From the NCBI GenBank assembly GCA_946405185.1, contig CAMJGH010000017.1, forward strand, positions 1 through 38,328: a stretch of DNA of 38,328 bases, read 5' to 3'. The translations under genes were made by a program, and so were the position numbers. A model generated the notes under the pieces. The model saw only the letters and a program-made list of their open reading frames with translations, did no database searches and was not told the origin of the DNA. Position 1 is the first letter of the stretch; the number at the start of each line of letters is the position of its first letter. Source of the DNA: an uncultured Lachnospiraceae bacterium (GTDB lineage: Bacteria > Bacillota > Clostridia > Lachnospirales > Lachnospiraceae). This document shows, in pieces, positions 21,065 to 30,537 of this stretch.

Positions 21065-22258
21065 TTAGCGGTGAGTGCCCAGGTGTTTTTTATCGAGCGC
21101 CAGGATCAGCCCAGCCGCCAATGCCGCAAACGCGGTACACACTGCAACAACGAGCAGATACGAGCGTGTGAAGTCGTAGATGTAACCGATGATGGCGAGG
21201 GCCAGGGCGGCGCCGGCGTTGCCGGCGAGGTTGAGGTACGGGAAGACGGAATCGAATCCGGACTGGCCGTACCAGCGGCGGATGAGGAGGGAGAGGCCGA
21301 CGGCGGTGACGGCGTTGCAGGAGCCGTAGAAGAAAGCGCCCGCCCAGAGCCAGAGGGTGCTGCGGCCGAGGGGGATGGCCAGCATGCCGGCGGTGCAGAC
21401 GGCGAACATCACCATGACGGCCGTGATGGCGCCTTTTCTGTCGGAGAGGGGCCCGATGACCAGTTTGGAGGCGATGTTGCCGATCATGGCGGCGGAGAGC
21501 ATGCCGGCGCCGGCGGCAGCCAGGCCGACGGATTCGGCGTAGCCGGTGAAGTGCTGCGAGAAGGCGGTGATGAACCCGCAGATGAGGGTCATGAGCATGG
21601 CCAGCGCCACGGGGCCGTCCACGCGGTGCATCAGGGTCTTTCCGGCTTTCTTCACGGTTTCGGCGGGCCCGCCGTAGGGCACTCTTCCTTCGGCGGCGGG
21701 GTCGTCTTTGTACGGCAGGAGGATGGCCGGCAGGCAGCATGCCAGGATCAGAAGACCCAGCACCGCGTAGGCCGTGCGCCACCCGTGTGCCTGGATGACG
21801 TTTGTCAGCAGCAGCGCGCCGCCGGCGGCGCCCACACCCGTCCCGCAGAACACCAGGCTGGCGGCGGTGCCGAAGCCTTTGGTGAACCAGGCGTTTAACA
21901 GGTGGTTGATGGGGATGGTGGCGAAGGCGGCGGTGGCCGCTCCGCGCACCAGGCTCAGCGCGTAGAACGCTGCCAGGCTTTTCACCTGGCCCATGAGGCC
22001 GGTGGCCGTGACGGCGATGAGGACGCTGCCGGCCAGCACCGCCTTAAACGGCAGCTTCCGGTACAGCCACGGCACGAAAAACGTGCCAGCCGCGATCATC
22101 AGCTGCAGGAGGGTGGCGTGAAACGCGAACGTCCCGCGGTAAAACCCCAGTTCTTCGCAAACGGGGGTGTAAAACACCCCCGAGCACCCCGTTGTCAGGC
22201 CGTTGGTGGCCATGACCAGTCCGCCGCAGACAGCCGCTACGGCGAACGCTTTGTTCAT
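21065..22258 (-). CDS. Major facilitator superfamily transporter
   Basis: About 397 residues with 12 predicted membrane segments in two six-helix halves split by a cytoplasmic loop (about 185-212, KDDPAAEGRVPYGGPAETVKK). GPLSDRKGAITAV carries the MFS DRxG-like loop motif. It resembles monocarboxylate/oxalate-type permeases in pattern (NGLTTGCSGVFYTPVCEELG at the N-terminus). Start: ATG 22258 overlaps the ABC gene stop in ATGA form; an ATG 9 nt earlier (22267) is also possible. Last gene of the trmB-ABC operon. Substrate unknown. Confidence 0.85.
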   Translation of the reverse strand: MNKAFAVAAVCGGLVMATNGLTTGCSGVFYTPVCEELGFYRGTFAFHATLLQLMIAAGTFFVPWLYRKLPFKAVLAGSVLIAVTATGLMGQVKSLAAFYALSLVRGAATAAFATIPINHLLNAWFTKGFGTAASLVFCGTGVGAAGGALLLTNVIQAHGWRTAYAVLGLLILACCLPAILLPYKDDPAAEGRVPYGGPAETVKKAGKTLMHRVDGPVALAMLMTLICGFITAFSQHFTGYAESVGLAAAGAGMLSAAMIGNIASKLVIGPLSDRKGAITAVMVMFAVCTAGMLAIPLGRSTLWLWAGAFFYGSCNAVTAVGLSLLIRRWYGQSGFDSVFPYLNLAGNAGAALALAIIGYIYDFTRSYLLVVAVCTAFAALAAGLILALDKKHLGTHR

Positions 22259-24081
22259 GCGTTCCATGTCTCTTTCGTACGGTCCAGTTCGTACTGTCTG
22301 GTGTAGAGCCGCCAGTAAGCGCCTTTGGCGGCCATGAGTTCGTCGTGCGTGCCGCGCTCCACGATCTTTCCGTCATCCACCAGCAGGATGATGTCCGCGC
22401 TGCGGATGGTCGAGAGGCGGTGGGCGATGACGAACGACGTCCGGCCGGTCAGCACTTCGGTGAGGGCTTTCTGGATGGCGGCTTCGGTCTCGGTGTCGAT
22501 GGAACTGGTGGCTTCGTCCAGCACGAAGATGGCCGGGTCCGCGATCAGCGCGCGGGCAAACGACAGCAGCTGCCGCTCACCGCCGGAGAGGCGGCTGCCG
22601 CCTTCGCCGACATCGGCATCGTACCCGTCCTTCATGCGGGCCACGATCCAGTCCGCATGCACGCGCTTCACGGCCAGGTCCAGCTCCTCTTCCGTCACGT
22701 CCGGGCGGCCGAAGGTGAGGTTGTCGCGGATACTGCCGGAGAACAGGTGCGGCGTCTGCAGCACGTACCCGATGTGGCTGTGCAGCCACAGCTGGCTTCT
22801 CTCACGCAGGTCGCGCCCGTCCAGGAGCACCCGCCCCTCGGTGGGTTCAAAGAAGCGGCAGATCAGGTTGACCAGCGTGGATTTGCCCGCGCCGGTCTCG
22901 CCCACGATGGCCACCATGGTGCCGTGCGGCACCTTCAGGCTGAAGTGTTCGAGCACGTTGACATCGCCGTCCGGGTAGCGGAAGGTGACGTCCTCAAATT
23001 CTACGTCGCCGTGGACGTCTTCCCAGTTTTCTTTCTTCGGGTGGAACGAATCTCCGTACTTTTCAATGACTTCCGGCGTGTCCGCCACATCGGGAACGGT
23101 GGTCAGCAGGCGGTGCACACGCTCGATGTTGACCTGCAGGTTGATCAGATCCGAGAACGCCTGCACGGCCCAGCGCACGGGCTCCATGATGTTCAGTGCG
23201 TAGCTCATGAAGACCGACAGCGTGCCGAGTTCCAGCAGCCCCGCCTCCGTGATGCGCCCGCCCTGCCACAGAACGAGTGCCAGTGCGGCAAAGCCCATGA
23301 ACGTGATCAGCGACATGAACGCCCCACGCAGATGCCCGTTGAAGACGGCCGTTTTGCGCATGTTGGCGGTCTCCGCCTTGAAGTGGTCGTCCAGTTCCTT
23401 CTCGATGCCCAGCGTCTTCACGGTCATGGCGCCGGTGATGCCTTCGTTGAAGTTGCCGGTGATGCGGGAGTTGATCTCGCGCACCTCGCGGCCAGTCTTC
23501 ACGAGCTTCCGCTGGAAGAAAAACGAGATGACGGCCATGACGGGCAGCAGCGCGATGACGCACAGCGCCAGGCTCGGGCGCAGCGCCAGCATCACGGCCA
23601 CCGCGCCAATGACGTAGGCGAAGTTCCACATGGCATCAAAGAAGATGCCCCAGGCGATGGTCGAGCCGATGCGGTCGGTGTCCGAGAGTGCCCGCGAATG
23701 CAGGTAGCCCACGCTGTTCTGGTTGTAGAACGAGATGGACAACTCCTGCAGGCGGAAGAACACGGTGTTCTTCAGGTCCTTCTGGATGGTCAGTTCCAAC
23801 TTACAGGCCCAGAAGGCCAGCACGCCGTTGACCACCGTCTGCACGATCAGGAACACGGCGTAGACGGCGATGAACCACCCAATCCCATGAAGTGTTTTTG
23901 GCTCGATGAAGCGGGTGATGGCGATGTCCGGGAAGAACGGCAGGAAGATGTCCACGATGCCGCCCAGAAGACTCAGGGCGAGCATGCTGATCATGAGCTT
24001 CTTGCAGCGCTTCAGGTAGGGAAACAGGACCGGCAGGCCGAACCATTTCAGGGAAGCGTGCGCTTCTTCATGCTGTTTCAT
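22255..24081 (-). CDS. ABC exporter half-transporter, subunit with intact ATP site
   Basis: A 608-residue type IV ABC exporter: six membrane helices (about 25-320) fused to an ATPase domain (about 355-600). Walker A is GETGAGKST, the signature is LSGGE, and Walker B FVLDEATSS keeps the catalytic glutamate. The switch histidine is in IAHRLST. It overlaps the next ABC gene upstream by 4 nt, so the two probably form a heterodimer of the TM287/288 or LmrCD kind for drug, lipid or peptide export. Confidence 0.93.
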   Translation of the reverse strand: MKQHEEAHASLKWFGLPVLFPYLKRCKKLMISMLALSLLGGIVDIFLPFFPDIAITRFIEPKTLHGIGWFIAVYAVFLIVQTVVNGVLAFWACKLELTIQKDLKNTVFFRLQELSISFYNQNSVGYLHSRALSDTDRIGSTIAWGIFFDAMWNFAYVIGAVAVMLALRPSLALCVIALLPVMAVISFFFQRKLVKTGREVREINSRITGNFNEGITGAMTVKTLGIEKELDDHFKAETANMRKTAVFNGHLRGAFMSLITFMGFAALALVLWQGGRITEAGLLELGTLSVFMSYALNIMEPVRWAVQAFSDLINLQVNIERVHRLLTTVPDVADTPEVIEKYGDSFHPKKENWEDVHGDVEFEDVTFRYPDGDVNVLEHFSLKVPHGTMVAIVGETGAGKSTLVNLICRFFEPTEGRVLLDGRDLRERSQLWLHSHIGYVLQTPHLFSGSIRDNLTFGRPDVTEEELDLAVKRVHADWIVARMKDGYDADVGEGGSRLSGGERQLLSFARALIADPAIFVLDEATSSIDTETEAAIQKALTEVLTGRTSFVIAHRLSTIRSADIILLVDDGKIVERGTHDELMAAKGAYWRLYTRQYELDRTKETWNA

Positions 24082-25925
24082 GCGCTCACCTCCCCTCTCT
24101 CTTCGGGCGTGCCGTACTGCAGCGCGAAGATGCGCGCGTAGGTGCCGCCGGCCGCCAGGAGTTCCTCATGCGTGCCGGATTCCACCACACGGCCTTCGTG
24201 CATCACGTAGATGCGGTCCGCCTCCATCAGCGTGCTGATGCGGTGCGAGATCAGAATAACGGTGGCCCCGCCCAGGTTTTCGGACAGCGCGTGGCGGATG
24301 CGGGCATCCGTCTCGGCGTCCACGGCCGAAAGCGAGTCGTCAAAGATCATGATGGGCTTCTTTTCGGAGAGCATCCGGGCGATGGCCAGGCGCTGTCTTT
24401 GCCCGCCGGACAGGGTGACGCCGCGCTCGCCGATGATGGTCTCATACTGGTCGGTAAACTCCTCGATGGTCTCCGACAGGCAGGCGATGGCGGCAGCGCG
24501 CCGGCGCTCCTCTTCGGTGCGCTCGCCCGTCATGGAGATGTTCTCGCGGATGGTCCGGGAGAAGAGGTACGGCTCCTGCAGGACGATGCCCACCATGCCG
24601 CGCAGTTCGGCCAGCGGAATGTCGCGCACATCGCGGCCGCCGATGGTGATGCGCCCCTGCCCGTCCGGCACGTCGTAGAGCCGGTCGATCAGGTGCATCA
24701 GCGTGGACTTGCCGGAACCGGTGCTGCCGAGGATGCCGATGGTGCTCCCCTGCGGGATCTCCATGGTGACGTCCGAGAGCACCTCCGCCTTGCCGAACGC
24801 AAACGAGACATCCTCAATACGGATGCCGGTATCGCCCGTCGGTTCGGCCCCGTGGCCGGTCACGGACTGCTCCGGCTCGGAGAGCAGGATCTCGTTGATA
24901 CGGTTCAGCGACACGCCGGTCTTACTCATCTCGGAGATCATGCGGCCGAGCGACCGGATGGGCCAGATCAGCATGCTGTTGTACGAGATAAACGCCAGGT
25001 AGCTGCCCACGCTCATGCTCCCCTGCACGCAGAAGATAGCACCGAAGAGCACCACAAAGAACACCTGCAGGCCGGAGAAGAGATCGCCGAAGGCCCAGAA
25101 CCACGCCATGGTGGTGGACAGTTTCATCCACAGGTCCGTGTAGTGCGCGTTCTGTTTGAAGAACCGGTCGTACTCGCGGGCTTCCTGCCCGAAGGCGCGT
25201 ACCACGCGCACGCCGGTGAGGTTCTCCTGGGTGATGGTCGAGAGCACGCCCTCCGCCTCGTCCACCTGCGTGAACTGGTTGCGGATGCGCACGTGGAAGG
25301 CCAGCGAGTAGGCGATGACGATGGGCATGAAGGCCATGGCGATGACCGTCAGCCGCCCTTCCATGGAGACCATGAACGTCACGGCCAGCACGATCATCAG
25401 CACGATGCGCACGAGGCTGAAGAGCTGCCCGGCGCAGAAATCCTTGATGACGCGCACGTCGCTGGTGCAGCGCTGGATGATATCGCCCGTGGGGTGCTCC
25501 ATGTGCCAGGCAAACGGCAGCCGCCCGATGTGGGCAAACAGCCGGTCCTGGAGGTTTTGGGTCAGCGTCTCGCCGCCCATGGCATTCTCATAGGAAGACA
25601 GCCACCGGAAGAACGCCGCAAACAGCGCGAAGACCACCACGGCCGCCGCGATGACCCACAGATGCTCCCGCAGGTAGGCGCGCCCGCCGAAGCCCTCGAG
25701 GAAGTTCATCACCGCCGCGGGCAGATGGGGCTCTTCGCTGCCGATGCATGAGTCCACCGTGGTGCGGATGATCTGCGGGATGATCATCTCGCAGCCTGTC
25801 ATCAGGATGGCTGCCGCGATGCCGGCCAGGAAGAACCGCAGGCTCCCTTTCAGAACGCTCGCGAACAGGCGCCGGTTTTCCGCGGCGCCGCTCCGTCTTT
25901 TTCTGTTTTTGCTCTTGTTCGACAT
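24078..25925 (-). CDS. ABC exporter half-transporter, subunit with degenerate ATP site
   Basis: A 615-residue partner of the preceding half-transporter. It has a basic N-terminus (KSKNRKRRSG), six membrane helices (about 28-330), and an ATPase domain with Walker A GSTGSGKST and signature LSGGQ. Walker B is IMIFDDSLSAVD, with aspartate where the catalytic glutamate should be. One non-catalytic site is typical of heterodimeric bacterial exporters. It starts 9 nt after trmB. Confidence 0.93.
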   Translation of the reverse strand: MSNKSKNRKRRSGAAENRRLFASVLKGSLRFFLAGIAAAILMTGCEMIIPQIIRTTVDSCIGSEEPHLPAAVMNFLEGFGGRAYLREHLWVIAAAVVVFALFAAFFRWLSSYENAMGGETLTQNLQDRLFAHIGRLPFAWHMEHPTGDIIQRCTSDVRVIKDFCAGQLFSLVRIVLMIVLAVTFMVSMEGRLTVIAMAFMPIVIAYSLAFHVRIRNQFTQVDEAEGVLSTITQENLTGVRVVRAFGQEAREYDRFFKQNAHYTDLWMKLSTTMAWFWAFGDLFSGLQVFFVVLFGAIFCVQGSMSVGSYLAFISYNSMLIWPIRSLGRMISEMSKTGVSLNRINEILLSEPEQSVTGHGAEPTGDTGIRIEDVSFAFGKAEVLSDVTMEIPQGSTIGILGSTGSGKSTLMHLIDRLYDVPDGQGRITIGGRDVRDIPLAELRGMVGIVLQEPYLFSRTIRENISMTGERTEEERRRAAAIACLSETIEEFTDQYETIIGERGVTLSGGQRQRLAIARMLSEKKPIMIFDDSLSAVDAETDARIRHALSENLGGATVILISHRISTLMEADRIYVMHEGRVVESGTHEELLAAGGTYARIFALQYGTPEERGEVSA

Positions 25926-25934
25926 ATCTTTCTT

Positions 25935-26588
25935 TCAGTGTTCCGGGTGCATGATCAGCCGGCAGATGGGCACGCCCTCCGCGGCAAACTTCTGTTCATA
26001 TTCGGTCATCACGTTGTCTTTCACTGCCTCCGCGTCCGCGTGCAGGTCCCGCGTGACGTGCGTCACCGCCCAGCCGGCGGCTTCCGCCTCCTCCAGCGAA
26101 AAGTCAAAGAGCCCCTGGTTGTCGGTCTTAAAGACCACTTCCGCCCCGGGTGCGAGCACCTGCTCGTAGCGGGCCAGGAACTGCCGGGAGGTCAGCCGGC
26201 GCTTGGCGTGGCGGTCTTTGGGCCACGGGTCCGAGAAGTTGCAGTAGATGCCGGAGAGTTCTCCGGGTGCGAACACGTCGGTCAGGTACGTGGCGTCCAT
26301 GCGCAGGAAGCGCAGGTTCGGGAGGTTCTTCTCCTCCTGCTTTTCGACCGCCCGCAGCAGCACCGAGGAGTACATCTCCACGCCCAGATACAGCCGCTCC
26401 GGGTGAGCCTCGGCCAGCTGCACAAGGAACTGCCCCTTGCCGCAGCCAAGCTCCGCGTAGAGTTCCGCCTGCGGATCCGCCTCCGGAAAAACGGCCCGCC
26501 ACTGCCCCTTATGAGTTGTCTCGTCACCGATCACAAAGGGGCTGTCCGCCACTGCTTCTTCCGCCCCCGGCACGTGTTTCAGCCTCAT
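25935..26588 (-). CDS. trmB: tRNA (guanine-N7-)-methyltransferase
   Basis: A 217-residue TrmB, which makes m7G46 in the tRNA variable loop using SAM. The SAM motif is AELGCGKGQF (about 45-54), and the family signature NFSDPWPKDRHAKRRL (about 115-130) and the FKTDN motif are present. Start ATG 26588 is preceded by AAGGAGGGAG; the frame to 26630 has no site. First gene of an operon with the ABC exporter and MFS genes. Confidence 0.95.
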   Translation of the reverse strand: MRLKHVPGAEEAVADSPFVIGDETTHKGQWRAVFPEADPQAELYAELGCGKGQFLVQLAEAHPERLYLGVEMYSSVLLRAVEKQEEKNLPNLRFLRMDATYLTDVFAPGELSGIYCNFSDPWPKDRHAKRRLTSRQFLARYEQVLAPGAEVVFKTDNQGLFDFSLEEAEAAGWAVTHVTRDLHADAEAVKDNVMTEYEQKFAAEGVPICRLIMHPEH

Positions 26589-26620
26589 CCGACTCCCTCC
26601 TTGCTGCACATATGAAGACC

Positions 26621-26649
26621 ATCCTATCATAGATGAAGCGAACGGTCAA
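26621..26649 (-). promoter_or_regulatory. Promoter of the trmB-ABC-MFS operon
   Basis: On the minus strand TTGACC (26649-26644), 17 nt, then TAGGAT (26626-26621). It lies back to back with the V-ATPase promoter, the -35 boxes 16 nt apart. Confidence 0.75.
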
Positions 26650-26665
26650 AACTCTTTGTGCGGAC

Positions 26666-26694
26666 TTGCTTTTTTCCCTGTACGGGGCTATGAT
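26666..26694 (+). promoter_or_regulatory. Promoter of the V-type ATPase operon
   Basis: TTGCTT at 26666-26671, 17 nt, then TATGAT at 26689-26694. Confidence 0.72.
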
Positions 26695-26738
26695 TGAGTG
26701 ATACATTTTGCGGTTTTTCCGCAGGAAAGGAGCCTTGT

Positions 26739-27065
26739 ATGGACCAGATCCTTCACCGGATCTACGAGATCGAAGAAGCCGCCGAGGCCATCCGCACCGG
26801 CGCCGAAGACCAGAAAAAGCTTCGGGCGGAGCAGATGAAGCAACGGACGGCGGATTTCGACGCGCGCCTGGCATCCGAGACCGCCTCCCGCATCGAAGCC
26901 CTGCAGGCGGAGGTGACGGCCCGCAACGAGACCGCCCTGCGCGAGCAGCGCGAGCACACGGACGCGGTGATCGCCTCCATGCGGGCCGAGTTCGACCGCT
27001 CCCACGAAGACGTGGCCGGGAGGCTGTTCGCGCAGCTCATCGCCCCGGAGGAGAGCCGGTCATGA
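26739..27065 (+). CDS. V-type ATPase G/H-like stalk subunit
   Basis: A 108-residue, almost fully helical coiled-coil protein (MDQILHRIYEIEEAAEAIRT..., with Arg/Glu/Ala heptads through residue 95). Size, charge and first position in the operon fit the peripheral-stalk subunit called G, H or NtpF, which pairs with subunit E. Start ATG 26739 has GGAAAGGAG upstream. Overlaps the C-subunit gene by 4 nt. Assignment rests mainly on context because coiled coils diverge quickly. Confidence 0.8.
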   Translation: MDQILHRIYEIEEAAEAIRTGAEDQKKLRAEQMKQRTADFDARLASETASRIEALQAEVTARNETALREQREHTDAVIASMRAEFDRSHEDVAGRLFAQLIAPEESRS

Positions 27066-28126
27066 GCCTCGCATCCTACAGTGGCATGACCGCCAAGGTG
27101 AAAGCCATGCAGGGGCGGCTGTTCACCCCCGCGGATTTCGAGCGGCTGTCCGCCGAACCGTCCGTGGCATCGGCCATCGCCTTCGTGCTGGCGCACCCGG
27201 GCTATGAAGCCTTAGCCGGCGGCGAAGCCATGACGCGCCGCGAGAACATGGAGCGCGCCCTGCGCGAGAGCCTCTTCAACGATTTCCGGCGCCTCTACCG
27301 CTTCGGAAACACCGAACAGAAGGCCTTCCTGAAACTGTACTTCACCCGCTATGAGGCGTGGCTGATCAAGTACGCCCTGCGCTACATCCTGGCCGGGCGC
27401 AGCCCCTACCCCGTCCTCGCGGACTACCTGCCGCTCTTCGGGCACATCGCCTCGTTCGACACGGAGGCCTTCCTGCGCTCGGCGGATGCGGCCGAGGCCG
27501 CGGCGGCGCTGCACGGCACCCTTTTCGAGGAGCCGCTCCGGCTCGTCTCCGCCAACGCCATGGCCTCTCTGTTCGACTTTGAGACCGCCGTGGACCTGGC
27601 GCACTTTTCCCACGTCTGGAAGGCGCGCGACAAGAAACTCTCCCCGCAGGATACGGAAAGCCTGACCGCCGCTTACGGCACGCGCATCGACCTGCTCAAC
27701 CTCCAGTGGATCTTCCGGGCCATGCACTTCTACCACCAGAGCGGCAGCGCCGTGACCGCCATGCTCATCCCGGTGCGCTACCGGCTGGGGCGCGGTGAAG
27801 CCGAACGGCTGGCCGCCGGTCCCGTGCCGGAAAGCTTTGACGATCTGCTGACCGGCACCGCCTACGAGAAGATGGTCCCGCTGTTTGCGGGCGGCGCCGT
27901 GGTCCACACCGAGGCCGTCTGCGCGGACTTCCTCGCGGACGTCTACCAGAAAGCCGCGGACACCCATCCGCACACCGCCGCCATCATGAATGCCTATCTG
28001 TACCGGAAGGAAGCCGAGGTGAAAGCCATCACCACCGTCATCGAGGGCATCCGCTACGGGCTCACGCCCGCGGAAAGCCTGGCGGGCGCCTTCCCCATCC
28101 GGACGGAAAGGAGGTATCTGTCTTGA
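27062..28126 (+). CDS. ntpC: V-type ATPase subunit C (AC39-like)
   Basis: A 354-residue all-helical protein of the AC39/NtpC family, the funnel that joins the rotor ring to the central shaft. N-terminal YSGMTAKVKAMQGRLFTPADFERL, the middle LKLYFTRYEAWLIKYALRYI and C-terminal YLYRKEAEVKAITTVIEGIRYGL are typical. Start ATG 27062 overlaps the previous stop (ATGA). Confidence 0.92.
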   Translation: MSLASYSGMTAKVKAMQGRLFTPADFERLSAEPSVASAIAFVLAHPGYEALAGGEAMTRRENMERALRESLFNDFRRLYRFGNTEQKAFLKLYFTRYEAWLIKYALRYILAGRSPYPVLADYLPLFGHIASFDTEAFLRSADAAEAAAALHGTLFEEPLRLVSANAMASLFDFETAVDLAHFSHVWKARDKKLSPQDTESLTAAYGTRIDLLNLQWIFRAMHFYHQSGSAVTAMLIPVRYRLGRGEAERLAAGPVPESFDDLLTGTAYEKMVPLFAGGAVVHTEAVCADFLADVYQKAADTHPHTAAIMNAYLYRKEAEVKAITTVIEGIRYGLTPAESLAGAFPIRTERRYLS

Positions 28127-30048
28127 TCGAACGCATGAAGTTCGTCACCGTCACCGGCCCGAAGGCCGAGTACGACCGGGCATTTGACGACTACATCTCC
28201 CCCCGGGAGATCCAGCTGGAAAACGCGCTGACGCAGCTGAAGAACGTCCCGGACTTAAAGCCGTTCACCGGCACCAACCCGTACCGGCAGACCATGGCCG
28301 AGGGGCGGGAGCTGCTGGCCGCCCTCCCGGAGACCGAGGGGCTTCCCCCGGTGGAGATGACCGCCGATGAGGCCGTAAACCTCATCCAGTCGCTGCAGTC
28401 GGCCGTGCGCGCCGCGCGCCACCGCGCCCGCGAGTTCGAGGATGAGATCGCACAGCTGAAAGACAAACGCCGCATCATCGAGCCGTTCCAGGGGCTGGAT
28501 TTCTCCATCCACAAGCTGCTGCATTTCAACACCGTGAAGGTGCGCTTCGGCCGCATCGAGGCCGCCGCCATCGACCGCTTTGAAGCCTACATGCAGGACA
28601 ACCTGGATTCGTTCTTCTACCGGTGCCACTCCGACCGCCACTACGTCTACGGCGTGTGCTTCCTGCCGGCGGCCAAAGAGGCCCAGATGGATGCCGTCTA
28701 CTCGTCGCTCCACTTTGAACGCATCAACGTGCGCGACGACTACAGCGGCACCCCTTCGCAGGCCATCGCCAACCTGGATGATCAGATGCGGGAGCTCACC
28801 AAGCAGGCCGAAGCCGCCTCCTACGAAGTCACCTGCGACGTGCAGGCGCACGCGGCGGAACTGGCCAGCGCCGTCAAAAAGCTCCAGGGCTATTCGGACA
28901 ACTACGATGTGCGCCGCCTTGCGGCTCTCACGTCCGGCGAACAGGAATTCTTCCTGCTCTGCGGCTGGATGACCGCCGCCGAAGCGCAGATCCTGGCCGA
29001 TGACCTGGCGGACGACAAGACCCTCTCCTGCACCGTGCAGGACGCCGGCGCCGCCCTGCAGGCTCCGCCGACCAAGCTCAAGAACCCGAAGATCCTGGCG
29101 CCGTTTACCATGTTCACGGAGCTCTACGGCGTGCCCGGGTACAACGAGTACGACCCGACGCTCTTCCTGGCGCTCACCTACCCCTTCCTGTTCGGCTGGA
29201 TGTTCGGGGATCTGGGGCAGGGCGCGGTGCTGGCCATCGGCGGGTTCCTGCTCTACAAATTCAAAAAGATGCGCCTGGCCGGCATCATCGGCTTCGCGGG
29301 GCTCTGCTCCATGTTCTTCGGCGTCATGTTCGGGTCCGTTTTCGGCTTCGAGGACGTCCTGCCCGCCGTCTGGATGCGGCCCATCAGCCAGATGTCGCAG
29401 GTACCCATGATCGGCCGGCTCAACACCGTCTTCCTCTACGCGGTGGGCTTCGGGATGTTCCTGATCATCGTCACGATGATCCTGAACATCGCCAGTGCCC
29501 TGAAGCGCGGGGAGAAAGGGGCGCTTTTGGTCGGCACCAACGGCGTGGCCGGACTGGTCTTTTATCTGTTCATCGTCTTCGCCATCGCCATGATCATGAC
29601 CGGGCGGACGGTGCCGGGCGGCATATTGCTTCTCCTCTTTGTGGGCGTGCCGCTCCTCTGCATCGCCTTCCAGGAGCCGCTGGCCGCAAAGATCGAGCAG
29701 CATAAGAGCAGCACCAGAACGAGCGTGGGCATGATGATCACGCAGGCGTTCTTCGAACTGTTCGAGGTGCTCTTAAGCTTCTTCTCCAACACGCTGTCGT
29801 TCCTGCGTGTGGGCGCCTACGCCGTCAGCCATGCGGCCATGATGGAAGTGGTCCTGCAGCTGGCCGGCGCCGAAGCCGGAAGCCCCAGCATCCCGGTCAT
29901 CGTGATCGGCAACCTCTTCGTCTGCCTGATGGAAGGCCTGATCGTGGGCATTCAGGTGCTGAGGCTGGAGTACTACGAACTGTTCTCGCGCTTTTACCGC
30001 GGCGGCGGGCGTCCGTTCACCCCGTACCGCTTTGACGACAATCACTGA
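28123..30048 (+). CDS. ntpI: V-type ATPase subunit I (membrane subunit a)
   Basis: A 641-residue subunit. The N-terminal half (1-330) is cytoplasmic with coiled coils. The C-terminal half (about 345-630) has seven to eight membrane helices, including YPFLFGWMFGDLGQGAVLAIG and the conserved FFSNTLSFLRVGAYAVSHAAM with the essential arginine for ion translocation. Start is TTG at 28123: AGGAGG lies 8 nt upstream, while the in-frame ATG 12 nt later is too far. Overlaps subunit C by 4 nt. Confidence 0.94.
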   Translation: MIERMKFVTVTGPKAEYDRAFDDYISPREIQLENALTQLKNVPDLKPFTGTNPYRQTMAEGRELLAALPETEGLPPVEMTADEAVNLIQSLQSAVRAARHRAREFEDEIAQLKDKRRIIEPFQGLDFSIHKLLHFNTVKVRFGRIEAAAIDRFEAYMQDNLDSFFYRCHSDRHYVYGVCFLPAAKEAQMDAVYSSLHFERINVRDDYSGTPSQAIANLDDQMRELTKQAEAASYEVTCDVQAHAAELASAVKKLQGYSDNYDVRRLAALTSGEQEFFLLCGWMTAAEAQILADDLADDKTLSCTVQDAGAALQAPPTKLKNPKILAPFTMFTELYGVPGYNEYDPTLFLALTYPFLFGWMFGDLGQGAVLAIGGFLLYKFKKMRLAGIIGFAGLCSMFFGVMFGSVFGFEDVLPAVWMRPISQMSQVPMIGRLNTVFLYAVGFGMFLIIVTMILNIASALKRGEKGALLVGTNGVAGLVFYLFIVFAIAMIMTGRTVPGGILLLLFVGVPLLCIAFQEPLAAKIEQHKSSTRTSVGMMITQAFFELFEVLLSFFSNTLSFLRVGAYAVSHAAMMEVVLQLAGAEAGSPSIPVIVIGNLFVCLMEGLIVGIQVLRLEYYELFSRFYRGGGRPFTPYRFDDNH

Positions 30049-30075
30049 CAATACCGTACACAGGAGGTAACCGCC

Positions 30076-30531
30076 ATGTCCATGCCTGCACGCATCACCT
30101 TAGTCATCGCTCTGATCCTGTCTATCATCATCCCGTTCAGCTACTACCTGATCACCAGCCGCAACAACGCCAAAGACCGCAGAAAGCGCTACCGCCTCAC
30201 CATCGCGGCCAACGCCTTCTCGTTCTTCGGCATCATGCTGGTGGCCATCATCATGATGTTTGCCGGCGGCACGCCCGTGGCCGCCGCGGAGGAGAGCGTC
30301 ACCTCCACCGCCGGTTTTGCCACCGGCATGGGGTATCTGGCAGCCGCCCTCGTCACCGGCATGAGCTGCATCGGCGGCGGCATCGCCGTTTCGAGCGCCG
30401 CGTCGGCGGCTCTGGGCGCCATCTCCGAGAACGACTCCATCCTCGGTAAGTCCCTGATCTTCGTGGGTCTGGCCGAAGGTGTGGCCCTCTACGGCCTGAT
30501 CATCTCGTTCATGATCCTCGGCAGACTGTGA
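30076..30531 (+). CDS. ntpK: V-type ATPase subunit K (c-ring proteolipid)
   Basis: A 151-residue membrane protein with four predicted helices (about 8-28, 43-65, 82-108, 124-149). Only the second hairpin is a classic c-subunit unit: the Gly/Ala-rich LVTGMSCIGGGIAVSSAASAALGAISEN and VGLAEGVALYGLIISFMI, with the ion-binding glutamate. The first hairpin lacks a carboxylate and the glycine pattern. So each protomer would supply one ion site. AGGAGG precedes the ATG. Whether H+ or Na+ is carried cannot be decided by eye. Confidence 0.92.
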   Translation: MSMPARITLVIALILSIIIPFSYYLITSRNNAKDRRKRYRLTIAANAFSFFGIMLVAIIMMFAGGTPVAAAEESVTSTAGFATGMGYLAAALVTGMSCIGGGIAVSSAASAALGAISENDSILGKSLIFVGLAEGVALYGLIISFMILGRL

Positions 30532-30537
30532 GCCGTC

